Positions 8,934 to 17,752 of a stretch of 46,154 nucleotides of DNA are shown here, in pieces. Origin of the DNA: an uncultured Clostridia bacterium (GTDB lineage: Bacteria > Bacillota > Clostridia > Oscillospirales > CAG-272); NCBI GenBank assembly GCA_947631245.1, contig CANRKP010000013.1:1-46154 (forward strand), given 5' to 3'. The position numbers and the translations under genes are program-made. The number at the start of each line of letters is the position of its first letter. Position 1 is the first letter of the stretch. The notes below the pieces were generated by a model. The model saw only the letters and a program-made list of their open reading frames with translations. It made no database searches and was not told where the DNA came from.

Positions 8934-10418
8934 ATGACGGAGACAAACATATACCGGGACATAGCAGAGCGCACGGGCGGCGATATCTACATAGGCGTCG
9001 TCGGCCCCGTGCGGACGGGAAAGAGCACATTCATCAAACGGTTCATGAACGCGCTCGTGATGCCCAATATCGAGGGCGAATACGACCGCGTCCGCGCGCG
9101 CGACGAGATGCCGCAGTCGGCGGCGGGGCGAACCGTCATGACGACGGAGCCCAAGTTCATTCCCGACGAGGCGGTAGAGGTGTCGCTGCGCGGCGTCTCG
9201 CATCTGCGCGTCCGAATGGTGGACTGCGTCGGTTATCTCGTCCCGGGCGCGCTCGGCGACACCGAGGACGGGAGCGTCCGCATGGTATCGACGCCGTGGC
9301 AGTCTGAGCCGATGCCGTTTTCGGAGGCGGCGGAGACGGGGACGCGCCGCGTCATAAACGAGCACTCGACGATAGGGATGCTCGTCACGACGGACGGCAG
9401 CTTCGGAGACATACCGCGCGAGGATTATATTGAGGCGGAGGAACGCGTCGCGGAAGAAATGAAGAGGATAGGCAAGCCGTTCGCCGTTATCCTCAATTCC
9501 GCCGACCCGGAGGGCGAGGCGGCGATCGCGCTCGCAAAAGAGCTTGAGGATAAATACCGCGCGCCGGTCGCGCTCGTTTCCTGTCTCTCTATGAATGCGG
9601 ACGACATCACGCACATACTTGAGCTCGTGCTTTATGAGTTCCCGATACGGGAGATAAGCGTTTCGGCTCCTGGATGGCTGCGCGCGCTCGACATTACGCA
9701 CCCGCTCCGCTCAGGTCTTGTCGAAGGAATACGCTCGTGCGCGGGAAGAGTGTCGAGAATGGGAGACGTCATGGGCTGCGGCGTGTTCGGCGAGCTGTCG
9801 GGCTGTGACTTCGTTTCGGAGGTGAGATATCTCGATTCCGACCTCGGAACGGGGCGCGCGGAGCTCTCGGTTTCTATCCCTGACGAGATATATTACCGCA
9901 CGATAGGGGAGCTGACCGGCTTCAACATCCGCGACGAGGAGGAGCTCATCTCGCTTTTGAAGGAGCTGTCGGACGTCAAGCGCGAGTACGACAAGGTCTC
10001 GGAGGCGCTGCGAGACGTTTCGGAGCGCGGCTACGGAATCGTCATGCCCGAGGTGGAGGACCTGACGCTCGCGGAACCCGAGATAGTCCGCCAGCAGGGC
10101 GGCTACGGCGTCCGCCTGCGCGCGTCGGCGCCGTCCGTACACATGATAAAGGCGACTATCGAGACGGAGATAAATCCTATCGTCGGCACGGAGGCGCAGT
10201 CGGAAGAGATGGTGCGCTATCTCATGCGCGAGTTCGAGGACGACAAGAGCTCCATTTGGCAGTCGAATATGTTCGGTAAGACGCTCTACGAGCTCGTCAA
10301 CGACGGGCTCCACTCAAAGCTCGAGCACATGCCCGAGGACGCGAGGGCGAAGCTTTCAGACACGCTCGGCCGCATCATAAACGAAGGCAGCGGCGGGCTG
10401 ATCTGTATTATATTGTGA
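8934..10418 (+). CDS. spoIVA: stage IV sporulation protein A, spore-coat morphogenetic ATPase
   Basis: SpoIVA polymerises with ATP hydrolysis on the forespore surface and forms the basement layer of the spore coat, recruited by SpoVM. The 494-residue product has the usual length. The Walker A loop GPVRTGKST is at residues 24-32, the Walker B-like DCVGYLVPGALGD follows near residue 97, and STIGMLVTTDGSF and ILNSADPEGEA are further family motifs; the C terminus is hydrophobic (GGLICIIL), as needed for membrane contact. ATG 8934 has GGGAGG 7 bases upstream. The gene stands alone between two hairpin terminators. Confidence 0.97.
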   Translation: MTETNIYRDIAERTGGDIYIGVVGPVRTGKSTFIKRFMNALVMPNIEGEYDRVRARDEMPQSAAGRTVMTTEPKFIPDEAVEVSLRGVSHLRVRMVDCVGYLVPGALGDTEDGSVRMVSTPWQSEPMPFSEAAETGTRRVINEHSTIGMLVTTDGSFGDIPREDYIEAEERVAEEMKRIGKPFAVILNSADPEGEAAIALAKELEDKYRAPVALVSCLSMNADDITHILELVLYEFPIREISVSAPGWLRALDITHPLRSGLVEGIRSCAGRVSRMGDVMGCGVFGELSGCDFVSEVRYLDSDLGTGRAELSVSIPDEIYYRTIGELTGFNIRDEEELISLLKELSDVKREYDKVSEALRDVSERGYGIVMPEVEDLTLAEPEIVRQQGGYGVRLRASAPSVHMIKATIETEINPIVGTEAQSEEMVRYLMREFEDDKSSIWQSNMFGKTLYELVNDGLHSKLEHMPEDARAKLSDTLGRIINEGSGGLICIIL

Positions 10419-10423
10419 AAAAG

Positions 10424-10471
10424 GCGGGGGAAAGACTTTTCGAGAAAAGTCTTTCCCCCGCGCCCCTTTTT
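10424..10471 (+). terminator. strong terminator after spoIVA
   Basis: A perfect stem of about 17 bp (10424-10440 with 10445-10461) and a CGAG loop, followed by GCCCC and TTTTT (10467-10471). Confidence 0.8.
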
Positions 10472-10572
10472 CAAAAGCTTTTATTAAAAGGGTAAATAAG
10501 GCTTGCGCTTCGGAATGCAGAAGATCGTTTTTTTATAAAACAACTTTTTTTGCAAAATCTCTTTAAAATATT

Positions 10573-10588
10573 GCGTGGATGTGGTAGA
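10573..10588 (+). promoter_or_regulatory. extended -10 promoter of the lipoprotein gene
   Basis: GATGTGGTAGAAT ends near 10588: TGTGG stands directly before a TAGAAT -10 box, and TTTAAA is 17 bases further upstream. The same TGTGG-plus -10 pattern recurs at other promoters of this window. Confidence 0.55.
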
Positions 10589-10622
10589 ATAAGCTCGCAT
10601 CACGAAACCATGGAGATAAAAA

Positions 10623-11171
10623 ATGAAACTGAAGCGGAGCGCCGCCGCACGCTTTTGCGCTGCGGTAATTCTGATTTCTGCTCTAATTTCGCTTTTGTCA
10701 TGCGACAATTATGATGAGACTGTTATAACGGACGTCGGTGAATACGACGAGTTGTGGGAACTGCCGGAGCTGAGGATAGTCGAGCGGCCTGCCGTTTTTC
10801 CGGAGACGCTCGAGGGAATGAATGTCGAAAAATTCAGCGGCACGCACACGACGTATTTACCGCTTGGGACCGGGTGGCAGGTGGAGCTTCGCGCCGCGTT
10901 CGACGAGGACGGAATTAAGGACGAGGAGGCGCGACTTGAAAAGATATGCGCCGGTTCGCCTGTCTGCGGGGAGTCGGATTATTTTGAAATGCCCGCTTTC
11001 GCGTCTGTGTGGAACGAAAACTGCTGCTTTGCTTACGCTGTCGTCAACGAGGATGAGGGAGAGGTGACATACGTCTACCTCCAGCTCATAGAAGACGGCG
11101 ACTTGACGATAAGCGATTACGCGGTGCCGAAAAATTACGAGATGGAGATGGAAACGACGAAAGAAAAGTGA
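10623..11171 (+). CDS. small lipoprotein of unknown function
   Basis: A 182-residue protein with a type II signal peptide: basic start MKLKRSAAARF, a hydrophobic core, then the lipobox ISLLSC with the cysteine at residue 27, so it should be lipid-anchored on the outer face of the membrane. The mature part is acidic, with two further cysteines near residue 118 (GSPVC) and near residue 137 (NCCF), which could form a disulfide. I recognise no domain. GGAG lies 7 bases before the ATG. The gene is monocistronic, closed by a strong terminator, and convergent with pepF. Confidence 0.75.
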   Translation: MKLKRSAAARFCAAVILISALISLLSCDNYDETVITDVGEYDELWELPELRIVERPAVFPETLEGMNVEKFSGTHTTYLPLGTGWQVELRAAFDEDGIKDEEARLEKICAGSPVCGESDYFEMPAFASVWNENCCFAYAVVNEDEGEVTYVYLQLIEDGDLTISDYAVPKNYEMEMETTKEK

Positions 11172-11223
11172 CGCCAAAGCGCCGCCTGAGATCGAAAAAC
11201 AGCCCGAGCGGCTATAAAAGCGG

Positions 11224-11270
11224 CACGGGGAGAAAGCATTTAGGAAAAGCTTTCTCCCCGTGTTTTTTTT
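11224..11270 (+). terminator. terminator between the lipoprotein gene and convergent pepF
   Basis: A perfect 14-bp stem, CACGGGGAGAAAGC (11224-11237) with GCTTTCTCCCCGTG (11249-11262), followed by eight T. It ends only three bases before the pepF stop codon. Confidence 0.85.
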
Positions 11271-11272
11271 CT

Positions 11273-13069
11273 TTACCCGTTATAAATCTCTCTGAACTGC
11301 TTTATCGTGTCGGCGAAGTCGGAGATGGCGTCCTCGATGACGGCGGGGTCGGACATATCTATGCCGGCGACCTTTAAGCTGTCGAGAGGAGATTTTGAGC
11401 CGCCGCAGCGCAGGAAATCTATATACTGCGGGATATAGGCGGCGCCCTCGTTCTCGATGCGTTTGACTATCGAGGACGCGGCGGAGATGCACGTCGCGTA
11501 CTTGTAGACGTAGAAGAACATATAGAAGTGAGGGATACGCATCCACTCATAAGCGATCTCCTCGTCGCAGACGACGGCGGGCCCAAAATACTTCTTTACG
11601 ATCTCGTAATACTTTTCGCAGAGCAGGTCCTTCGTCAGCGTTTCGCCGGCTTCGGAGAGGGCGTGAATATCGCGCTCGAACTCGGCGAACATCGTCTGAC
11701 GGAAGAGGGTGCCCTTGTATGTCTCGAGTATCTGATCAAGGACGGATAGCTTTTCCTCGCGGCTCTCGGACTCGCGGAGCATCTTGTGCGAGAATAGCAG
11801 CTCGTTTACGGTCGAGGCGACCTCGGCGACGAATATCGTGTATTCGGAATCCTGCGGGGTGTTCGCTTTCCGCGAGAAATACGAGTGCATAGAGTGACCG
11901 GACTCGTGCGCGAGCGTCGAGACGTCGTCGAGCGTGTCAGTATAGTTGAGGAGCATGTACGGCTCGGTGTCGTAGCAGCCGGAGCTGTAAGCGCCGCCGC
12001 GCTTGCCGCGGTTCGGGTAGACGTCTATCCACTTTTTATTGCGGATGCCTGCCTCGAGCGTGTCGTGATACTCGTCACCGAATATCTTCACTGTGTCGAG
12101 CACCATGTCAACAGCTTCCTCGTACGAATATTTCTTGGCGCATGAGGCGATAAGGGGCGTGTAGATGTCGTAGAGATGATATTTCGAGAGCCCGAGCACC
12201 TCTTTTTTGAGCTTGTAGTAATCGTAAAGGACGGGCAAATTGCGGTTCACGGTCTCGACGAGGGTGTTGTAAATGTCGGGCGTGACCTCGTCCGCAAAAA
12301 CGGAGCACTGAAGGCTCGAGTCGTACCCGCGCTGGCGGGAGACGGTCGTGCGCTCCTTGACATATGCGTTCATGAGCGCTGCAAACGTGTTGCCGAACTG
12401 CTTATACGTCGCGTACAGCTTTTTGAAGGCGGCGCGGCGGACGCGGCGGTCTGTGCCCATAAGGAACGGAACGTAGTTCGTATCGGTGAGATGTACCTTT
12501 TTGCCGTCCTCTCCGGTTATAAAGCCGAAGTCGATGTCGGCGTTCGCGAATACCGAGCGGATGGAAGAATGGCTCCCCATGCCGCGGCGAAGACCCGAGA
12601 GCAGCTTTTCGTTCTCGTCCGAGAGCGTGTATTTTTTATATCTGCGGCTCCCGAAGATGGTGCGTTCGTAAGCTCTGAGCGCGGGAAGTTCCGAGTACCA
12701 GCGTTCGAGCACCTCGTCGTCTATCCTGATGAGGGAGGGGGAGACGAAGTAGGAGGCGACGCCGGCGGCGTTCGCGATCTCCATCACTTTGCCTGTGAGG
12801 GCAAGATATTTGTTGTCCGACGTGTCAAGGTCGGATGCGAGATGCGCGTATGTGAACAGCTTTGAGATGACGCGGTCAAGCTCCGTCGAATCCTCAAGCG
12901 CGGAGTAGAGACCCTCGGCGGACTTTGTCATTGTCGCCTCGTGCGCGGGGAAGCGGGCGATCAGCTCCTTTGCACGGGCGCAGTCCGCGTCGAACGCGGC
13001 TTCATCGGCGTAGATCGCCGTGAGGTCCCACTTATATTTTTCCGGTATTTCGGCTCTGTTTTCTGTCAT
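11273..13069 (-). CDS. pepF: oligoendopeptidase F (M3B family zinc peptidase)
   Basis: A 598-residue cytoplasmic metallopeptidase that cuts short peptides, likely for peptide turnover. The HEXXH zinc site is seen as LAHESGHSMHSYF near residue 390, with the third ligand in the helix after it (FVAEVASTVNELL near 415). The N-terminal helical lobe begins PEKYKWDLTAIYADEAAF, typical of PepF. Length is normal and there is no signal peptide. A SigA promoter is upstream, and AAAGGGA precedes the ATG at 12-13 bases, a loose spacing. The gene is divergent from the Nudix gene. Confidence 0.96.
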   Translation of the reverse strand: MTENRAEIPEKYKWDLTAIYADEAAFDADCARAKELIARFPAHEATMTKSAEGLYSALEDSTELDRVISKLFTYAHLASDLDTSDNKYLALTGKVMEIANAAGVASYFVSPSLIRIDDEVLERWYSELPALRAYERTIFGSRRYKKYTLSDENEKLLSGLRRGMGSHSSIRSVFANADIDFGFITGEDGKKVHLTDTNYVPFLMGTDRRVRRAAFKKLYATYKQFGNTFAALMNAYVKERTTVSRQRGYDSSLQCSVFADEVTPDIYNTLVETVNRNLPVLYDYYKLKKEVLGLSKYHLYDIYTPLIASCAKKYSYEEAVDMVLDTVKIFGDEYHDTLEAGIRNKKWIDVYPNRGKRGGAYSSGCYDTEPYMLLNYTDTLDDVSTLAHESGHSMHSYFSRKANTPQDSEYTIFVAEVASTVNELLFSHKMLRESESREEKLSVLDQILETYKGTLFRQTMFAEFERDIHALSEAGETLTKDLLCEKYYEIVKKYFGPAVVCDEEIAYEWMRIPHFYMFFYVYKYATCISAASSIVKRIENEGAAYIPQYIDFLRCGGSKSPLDSLKVAGIDMSDPAVIEDAISDFADTIKQFREIYNG

Positions 13070-13107
13070 ATATCAAAAGTCCCTTTCGTTTGATTTTTCT
13101 TTTTTGT

Positions 13108-13137
13108 ATTTTACCACGCGCGGGGGAGCCGTGTCAA
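13108..13137 (-). promoter_or_regulatory. SigA promoter of pepF
   Basis: On the minus strand TTGACA (13137-13132), 18 bases ending in GTGG, then TAAAAT (13113-13108). Confidence 0.75.
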
Positions 13138-13155
13138 CAAAAGCGCGTCTCAAAT

Positions 13156-13184
13156 TTGACGCAAAGCATAAATTATGGTACAAT
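13156..13184 (+). promoter_or_regulatory. SigA promoter of the Nudix gene
   Basis: TTGACG (13156-13161), 17 bases ending in ATGG, TACAAT (13179-13184). It is back-to-back with the pepF promoter, only 18 bases separating the two -35 boxes. Confidence 0.75.
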
Positions 13185-13217
13185 AAAGGCGTCATTGCGA
13201 CAAACTCGGAGGGGAAA

Positions 13218-13784
13218 ATGGAGCTCACGGAAAAGACGAAAAAGAAAGAATACATATATCGCGGAAAAATACTTAACCTGAGGCGGGACATCGCACAGCT
13301 TCCGAACGGGACGGAAGCGGCGCGCGAGGTCGTCGAGCATCACGGCGGGGTCACGATAGCGGCGGTGACCGATGAGGATGAGCTTTTGTTCGTGCGGCAG
13401 TTCCGCTATCCGCAGGGCGAGCTATTGCTCGAACTCCCGGCGGGAAAGCTGGAGGCGGGAGAGGATCCGCTGTCCGCCGCCGTGCGCGAGCTCAGGGAGG
13501 AGACGGGAGCCCGAGCCGGAAAAATTTATTCACTCGGGTGGTTTTATGTCTCGCCGGGGTATACGACCGAAAAGCTGTATCTTTACGCGGCGGACAACCT
13601 TTCGTTCGGCGAGCAGGCGCTCGATGAGGACGAGTTTTTGTCCGTCGAGAAAATGAAGTTCGACGATGCGCTGACAGTCGCTCTTAACGATGGCTTCCAC
13701 GACGCCAAGACGGACGCGGCGATATTGAAGCTCGCGCATCTGAGAACGCGCGGTATGCCCGATCCCGTAATCGACAATACATAA
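13218..13784 (+). CDS. nudF: Nudix hydrolase, ADP-ribose pyrophosphatase type
   Basis: A 188-residue enzyme predicted to split ADP-ribose (or a related nucleoside diphosphate sugar) to AMP and ribose phosphate. The Nudix box GKLEAGEDPLSAAVREL continuing into REETGA is at about residues 78-100; the preceding VRQFRYP and LLELPAGK are typical for the ADP-ribose branch. The start at 13218 has GGAGGGG at 3-9 bases and agrees with the usual N terminus (KKKEYIYRGKILNLRRD); the open frame runs further upstream but crosses the promoter. It is convergent with rpiB, which may handle ribose 5-phosphate, a neat but unproven pairing. Confidence 0.92.
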   Translation: MELTEKTKKKEYIYRGKILNLRRDIAQLPNGTEAAREVVEHHGGVTIAAVTDEDELLFVRQFRYPQGELLLELPAGKLEAGEDPLSAAVRELREETGARAGKIYSLGWFYVSPGYTTEKLYLYAADNLSFGEQALDEDEFLSVEKMKFDDALTVALNDGFHDAKTDAAILKLAHLRTRGMPDPVIDNT

Positions 13785-13816
13785 CGGAAAAGTAGATATT
13801 TCGACAATTGCATAAC

Positions 13817-13840
13817 AGATTTATGCGGATGCATAAATCT
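13817..13840 (+). terminator. first hairpin after the Nudix gene
   Basis: A perfect 10-bp stem, AGATTTATGC (13817-13826) with GCATAAATCT (13831-13840), loop GGAT. There is no T tract, so it is perhaps an RNA-stabilising element ahead of the true terminator. Confidence 0.4.
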
Positions 13841-13855
13841 AAGCACGGATAAAAG

Positions 13856-13895
13856 AAAAATGCCCGAAAAGCATGGCTTTTCGGGCATTTTTTTT
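13856..13895. terminator. bidirectional terminator between nudF and rpiB
   Basis: A stem of about 16 bp (AAAATGCCCGAAAAGC with its complement) and an ATG loop, with A residues before and eight T after, so it works for both convergent genes. Confidence 0.9.
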
Positions 13896-13901
13896 GCTTT
13901 T

Positions 13902-14345
13902 TTACTTTTCGTCGAGAGCGTTTACCTTGTTGACGCGGCGGACGTGGCGCTCGCCTTCGGAGAAGGGGGTCGAGATAAAGAGATCCACCATCTCGCAGGC
14001 GGTGTGCTCGCCGACGATGAATGCGCCGAGACAGAGGACGTTTGCGTTGTTGTGGCTGCGCGTCAGTGCGACGCTGACTGTCTCGGAGCAGCAGGCGGCA
14101 CGGATACCACGGTGCTTGTTCGCCGCCATCGACATGCCGAGACCTGTCGAGCAGACGAGCACGCCGAGGTCGCATTCGCCTGAGGCGACGGCGCGGCAAA
14201 GCGGGTCTGCGTAGTCGGGATAATCACAGGAGTCGGGGGAGTTCGTTCCGAAGTCGACGGTCTCGATCCCTTTTTCACGGAGATGAGAGACGAGAGCGTC
14301 CTTGAGCTTGTACCCGCCGTGGTCGGCGGCAAATGCAACTTTCAT
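13902..14345 (-). CDS. rpiB: ribose 5-phosphate isomerase B
   Basis: A 147-residue isomerase of the RpiB/LacAB family that interconverts ribose 5-phosphate and ribulose 5-phosphate in the pentose phosphate pathway. MKVAFAADHGGYKLKD is the family N terminus; the active-site cysteine is in VCSTGLGMSMAANKHRGIRA near residue 65 and the phosphate site is in SRSHNNANVLCLG-like TRSHNNANVLCLG near residue 97. The ATG has AAGGAAG at 5 bases. The gene lies downstream of tsaE-tsaB on the same strand, with an intergenic gap of 98 bases, so it may be cotranscribed. Confidence 0.95.
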   Translation of the reverse strand: MKVAFAADHGGYKLKDALVSHLREKGIETVDFGTNSPDSCDYPDYADPLCRAVASGECDLGVLVCSTGLGMSMAANKHRGIRAACCSETVSVALTRSHNNANVLCLGAFIVGEHTACEMVDLFISTPFSEGERHVRRVNKVNALDEK

Positions 14346-14379
14346 GGTTTCTTCCTTTCTTTTTATCTGTTCTTTTTAT

Positions 14380-14403
14380 CTGTGCGGGCGAAAAAGCCCG
14401 CTT
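14380..14403 (+). terminator. plus-strand-facing terminator between rpiB and tsaB
   Basis: GCGGGC, a GAAAAA loop, GCCCGC and then TTTTTT. The T tract is on the plus strand, opposite to both flanking genes, so it would stop antisense transcription entering from rpiB rather than end tsaB. Confidence 0.5.
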
Positions 14404-14443
14404 TTTTGATTGTTGTCGGCGCGAGTAAAAAATTCCGCGTTTT

Positions 14444-15166
14444 TTATGTGTTTTTATGCTTTTCGTTGTATTCACGCTCCGCCTGAGACGGGCGCAGGTA
14501 TGTCGGCGATATCGTTTCGGCGTCGACGGGGACGAGAGTGCCTTTCAGTATGCCGCGGCGCGCGGCAGCGGCGACGGATACGGCGGAGTGGGAGCGCAGG
14601 GAAATGGGGGTATCGGCGACGCCGCAAAGCCTTTCGGCTATGACGTCGTGAACGACGTCGTAGCCGTCGCCGACAAAATATATCTTTTTTCCTGCCGCGC
14701 GCTGAGATAGAAGCTCGCAGAGCTCGTCCGCAGACATTGCAAAGTCGTCGGTAAGCCTTGTGACCGCGCCTCCAGACACGTCGAATAAAGCGGTGTAGAC
14801 CTGGCCGCGGCGCGCGTCCATAACGGGAACGGCATATGCATCGACCCCGATGGCGGAAATATTTCCGGCGAGCGCTTCAAGAGTATCGACGGCGGCGCAG
14901 CAGTTTCCTCTACCGAACGCGAGCCCCTTTACGGTGGCGGCGCCTATCCTGACGCCTGTGAACGAGCCGGGACCGACGGCGCACGCGAAGATGTCGACGT
15001 CGTTCACCGTCAGCCTTGAGGCGCGGAGCAGAAACTCAACGGACGGGAGCAGCGTCTCACTGTGAGTATATCCCGAGTTAAGCGTGACCTCTCCTATCAC
15101 ATCGTCGTCGTCGAGCAGCGCCGCGGCGCATGTTTTCGCCGTTGAGTCAAGAGCAAGCGTTATCAT
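14444..15166 (-). CDS. tsaB: tRNA t6A biosynthesis protein TsaB
   Basis: TsaB is the inactive-ATPase-fold partner of TsaD in the complex that adds threonylcarbamoyl to A37 of ANN-decoding tRNAs. The 240-residue product starts MITLALDSTAKTCAAALLDD and has the characteristic GPGSFTGVRIGAATVKGLAF near residue 65. Its ATG overlaps the stop of tsaE (ATGA), so both are translated together. tsaD is not in the window. The C-terminal tail (QAEREYNEKHK) is charged. Length is normal. Confidence 0.95.
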   Translation of the reverse strand: MITLALDSTAKTCAAALLDDDDVIGEVTLNSGYTHSETLLPSVEFLLRASRLTVNDVDIFACAVGPGSFTGVRIGAATVKGLAFGRGNCCAAVDTLEALAGNISAIGVDAYAVPVMDARRGQVYTALFDVSGGAVTRLTDDFAMSADELCELLSQRAAGKKIYFVGDGYDVVHDVIAERLCGVADTPISLRSHSAVSVAAAARRGILKGTLVPVDAETISPTYLRPSQAEREYNEKHKNT

Positions 15167-15624
15167 TTTCTAGTTACCTCTTTATACGAAACGGTGACGT
15201 TCCGCTCGTCTTTTCCCGTCTTAGTTATTTCGACCTCAAAGCGCGGCGATGGCAGCTCGTCCCCCGCATTTTCCGCCCATTCGGCGACGGAGATACCGCG
15301 GTCGAGATATTCGTGATATCCGACGGACCAAAGGTCGTCGGGACCCGTTATGCGGTACAGGTCAAAGTGATAAAGCGGGAGCGGACCTGCGGAATATTCG
15401 TTTACGACGGTGTATGTCGGCGAGCGGACGGCACTTCCGGGCGAGAGCACGCGCGCCATCCCGCGCACGAACGCGGTCTTTCCCGCGCCGAGCTCGCCTC
15501 GGATCGCGACAAACGCGCCGCGCCGCCCGAAGAGCACGCGTGCGAGACGTTCGCCGAGCGCCTCCGTTTCCATCTCACCGTACGACGTGAAGCTGCCGCA
15601 TATTTCGCCAAAGTCGTTGTCCAT
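15163..15624 (-). CDS. tsaE: tRNA t6A biosynthesis ATPase TsaE
   Basis: TsaE is the small ATPase that resets the TsaB-TsaD complex during t6A37 synthesis. The 153-residue product has Walker A GELGAGKTAFVRGMA at about residue 42, the switch SPTYTVVNEY and the HFDLYR motif, then VGYHEYLD and AEWAENAG, all typical of the family. The ATG at 15624 is preceded by GGGGGAG at 7 bases; a start at 15666 would lie almost on the predicted transcription start. It heads the tsaE-tsaB operon. Confidence 0.95.
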   Translation of the reverse strand: MDNDFGEICGSFTSYGEMETEALGERLARVLFGRRGAFVAIRGELGAGKTAFVRGMARVLSPGSAVRSPTYTVVNEYSAGPLPLYHFDLYRITGPDDLWSVGYHEYLDRGISVAEWAENAGDELPSPRFEVEITKTGKDERNVTVSYKEVTRK

Positions 15625-15656
15625 AAGAAAGCTCCCCCGCACAAATTCTCGCCTTA

Positions 15657-15685
15657 AATATACCATATCCGAGCGAAAAAATCAA
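15657..15685 (-). promoter_or_regulatory. SigA promoter of tsaE-tsaB
   Basis: On the minus strand TTGATT (15685-15680), 17 bases ending in ATGG, TATATT (15662-15657). Confidence 0.7.
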
Positions 15686-15862
15686 CCTTTTGCGCGCCAG
15701 AGCGGCGGCGGAAATCGTAAATTGCGCCATTTATGCCTCCGCTTTTTCCCTCTTTCTGCGTGATGCCGTTTTGATGCACGCGGTATTGTTTTTTGTGCCT
15801 CGGCGAGGACTTTTTTGATGCCGGTATGTGAAAAAATATGGAACAGTCATATGGAGGGCTTT

Positions 15863-16927
15863 ATGAGAATAGCGGAGAACGAAAGGGAAAAAGACGCCGC
15901 GTGGGAGTTTGAGGCGGCGCATGCAAAGGCGCATTTCATGCAGTCCCGCGAGTGGGCGGCGGTCAAATCAAACTGGCAGAACGAGATCATAACTGCCGAC
16001 GACGGGAGAGGCTCGATAACGGGAATGATGAGCGTTTTCGTAAGGCGGATACCCGTCTTCGGAAATCTCATCTACTGCCCGAGGGGACCCGTTGTCGACG
16101 GATGGAACATCGACGCTATGGCGCAGCTCACCGAGGGCGCGCGCGAGCTGATAAAGAAATATTCCGCCGTAGGCGTTCGCGCGGAACCCGATTTTGAGGA
16201 GGGGGACGGAAATTTCATACGCCGCATGGGAGAGCTCGGATGGCGTATTTTCCCGTGCAAAGACGCGCACGACATGATACAGCCGCGGAGCCTGTTCAGG
16301 CTTGACCTGACGGGAAAGACGGAGGAGGAGGTAATTTCGGGGTTTCACAAAAAGCTGAGATACAACGCGGGGCTCGCCGCAAGGCGCGGCGTCAGGATCG
16401 TTTCCGGCGTAAGGGAGGATCTCGACGCGTTTTGCCGCATAATGGATGTGACGGCAAAGAGGGACGGCTTTGTCCCGAGAACGAAGGAATATTATTACCG
16501 CATATTTGACAGCTTTCCCGCGCGTTCGTGTGAGCTTCTGCTCGCCGAGTACGAAGGCGATGTGATCGCGGGCGGCATTTTTATAAATCACGGGTGCAGG
16601 ACGTGCTACCTTTACGGCGCGAGCTCCGACGAACACCGCTCGCTGATGCCGTGCCACCTTATGCACTTGGAGGCGATAAGGCGCGCGCTTTCGCGCGGGG
16701 ACGACGTCTATGACCTGCGGGGCTTTCTCGAATGTACCGACGAGGACGCTCCCGGCGCGGGGCTCTACCGCTTCAAAAAGCAGTTCGGCGGGCGGCTCGT
16801 GAGGCTCGTCGGCGAGATGTATCTGACGGAGAGGCGAGAAAAGTACAGTCTCTACCGCCGCACGGAGCGCATATACCGCCGCGCAGTGCCACTTTTGGCG
16901 AAGGCGAGGAACGCTTTCGGACAATAA
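15863..16927 (+). CDS. FemAB-family aminoacyltransferase (peptidoglycan bridge formation)
   Basis: A 354-residue cytoplasmic protein with two GNAT-like subdomains, predicted to use aminoacyl-tRNA to extend the peptide side chain of lipid II. Typical features are FMQSREWAAVKSNW near residue 25, YCPRGPVVDG near residue 70, FHKKLRYNAGLAARRGVRI near residue 165 and the C-terminal LYRFKKQFGG near residue 305. There is no long coiled-coil insert of the staphylococcal FemA type. The ATG at 15863 has GGAGGG at 4 bases; ATG 15851 is an alternative without a site. cwlD follows after 66 bases on the same strand. Confidence 0.88.
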   Translation: MRIAENEREKDAAWEFEAAHAKAHFMQSREWAAVKSNWQNEIITADDGRGSITGMMSVFVRRIPVFGNLIYCPRGPVVDGWNIDAMAQLTEGARELIKKYSAVGVRAEPDFEEGDGNFIRRMGELGWRIFPCKDAHDMIQPRSLFRLDLTGKTEEEVISGFHKKLRYNAGLAARRGVRIVSGVREDLDAFCRIMDVTAKRDGFVPRTKEYYYRIFDSFPARSCELLLAEYEGDVIAGGIFINHGCRTCYLYGASSDEHRSLMPCHLMHLEAIRRALSRGDDVYDLRGFLECTDEDAPGAGLYRFKKQFGGRLVRLVGEMYLTERREKYSLYRRTERIYRRAVPLLAKARNAFGQ

Positions 16928-16993
16928 TTTTTCATATCGGGCGCGTCTTTGGCATATGCTTTTTACGAACGGAGAATTTCGGAGGGCATTTGT

Positions 16994-17752
16994 ATGAACG
17001 GAGCGCCGGCACCCGGAGCAAGGGCAAAAACGGTAATAAAATACATAGCTTTAACGGTCGTCGCGGCGCTTGTGTGCGCCGCGCTCGGCAGGCTGTCGCT
17101 GATGTTAGAACGACGGCGCGGCGTCGCCTCGTCGGCGGGTTCCGTTCCCGTGCTCGTGGTTATAGACGCGGGGCACGGCGGCGAGGACGGCGGAACGTCT
17201 GGCGCCGACGGCACGCGGGAAAAGGACGTCAATCTCGCCGTAGCGAAAAGCGTTTGCGATATGCTCAGCGCGTCTGGCGTCGGGTGCGTCATGACGCGGA
17301 CGGAGGATAAGCTCTTATACGACGAATACGGCGACCTTTCCGACTACACGGGAAAGAAAAAGGTCTATGACCTGAAAAACAGGCTGCGGCGCGCGGAGGA
17401 GAACGGGGACGCCGTATTGGTGAGCATACATATGAACGCGTTCTCGTCGAAGAAATATTCCGGATTGCAGGTCTATTATTCGCCGAACGCCTCGGGCTCG
17501 TCCGTGCTCGCAAATCTCGTTCAGACGACTGTGAGGACGTACCTTCAGCCCGAAAACGACCGCGAAACAAAGCGGGCGGGCAAGAGCATTTATCTGCTCG
17601 ACAGGATAAAGACGCCGGGCATTCTCATCGAGTGCGGGTTCCTTTCAAACGAAGAGGAATGCGGAAAGCTCAACGACCAAAGCTACCGTCAGAAGCTCGC
17701 GCTCGCCATCTCCTCGGCGATATGGGAGTATCTCGCCGCAAACGGAAAATGA
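16994..17752 (+). CDS. cwlD: germination-specific N-acetylmuramoyl-L-alanine amidase CwlD
   Basis: CwlD strips peptide side chains from forespore peptidoglycan so that muramic-delta-lactam can form in the cortex. The 252-residue product has one N-terminal membrane segment (residues about 15-35, signal-anchor), then an Amidase_3 domain with zinc ligands in VIDAGHGGEDGG near residue 57 and GTREKDVNLAV near 75, the third histidine in VSIHMNAFSS near 145, and catalytic glutamate in LIECGFLSNEEE near 215. GGAGGG precedes the ATG at 16994. Together with spoIVA it marks the host as a spore former. Confidence 0.92.
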   Translation: MNGAPAPGARAKTVIKYIALTVVAALVCAALGRLSLMLERRRGVASSAGSVPVLVVIDAGHGGEDGGTSGADGTREKDVNLAVAKSVCDMLSASGVGCVMTRTEDKLLYDEYGDLSDYTGKKKVYDLKNRLRRAEENGDAVLVSIHMNAFSSKKYSGLQVYYSPNASGSSVLANLVQTTVRTYLQPENDRETKRAGKSIYLLDRIKTPGILIECGFLSNEEECGKLNDQSYRQKLALAISSAIWEYLAANGK

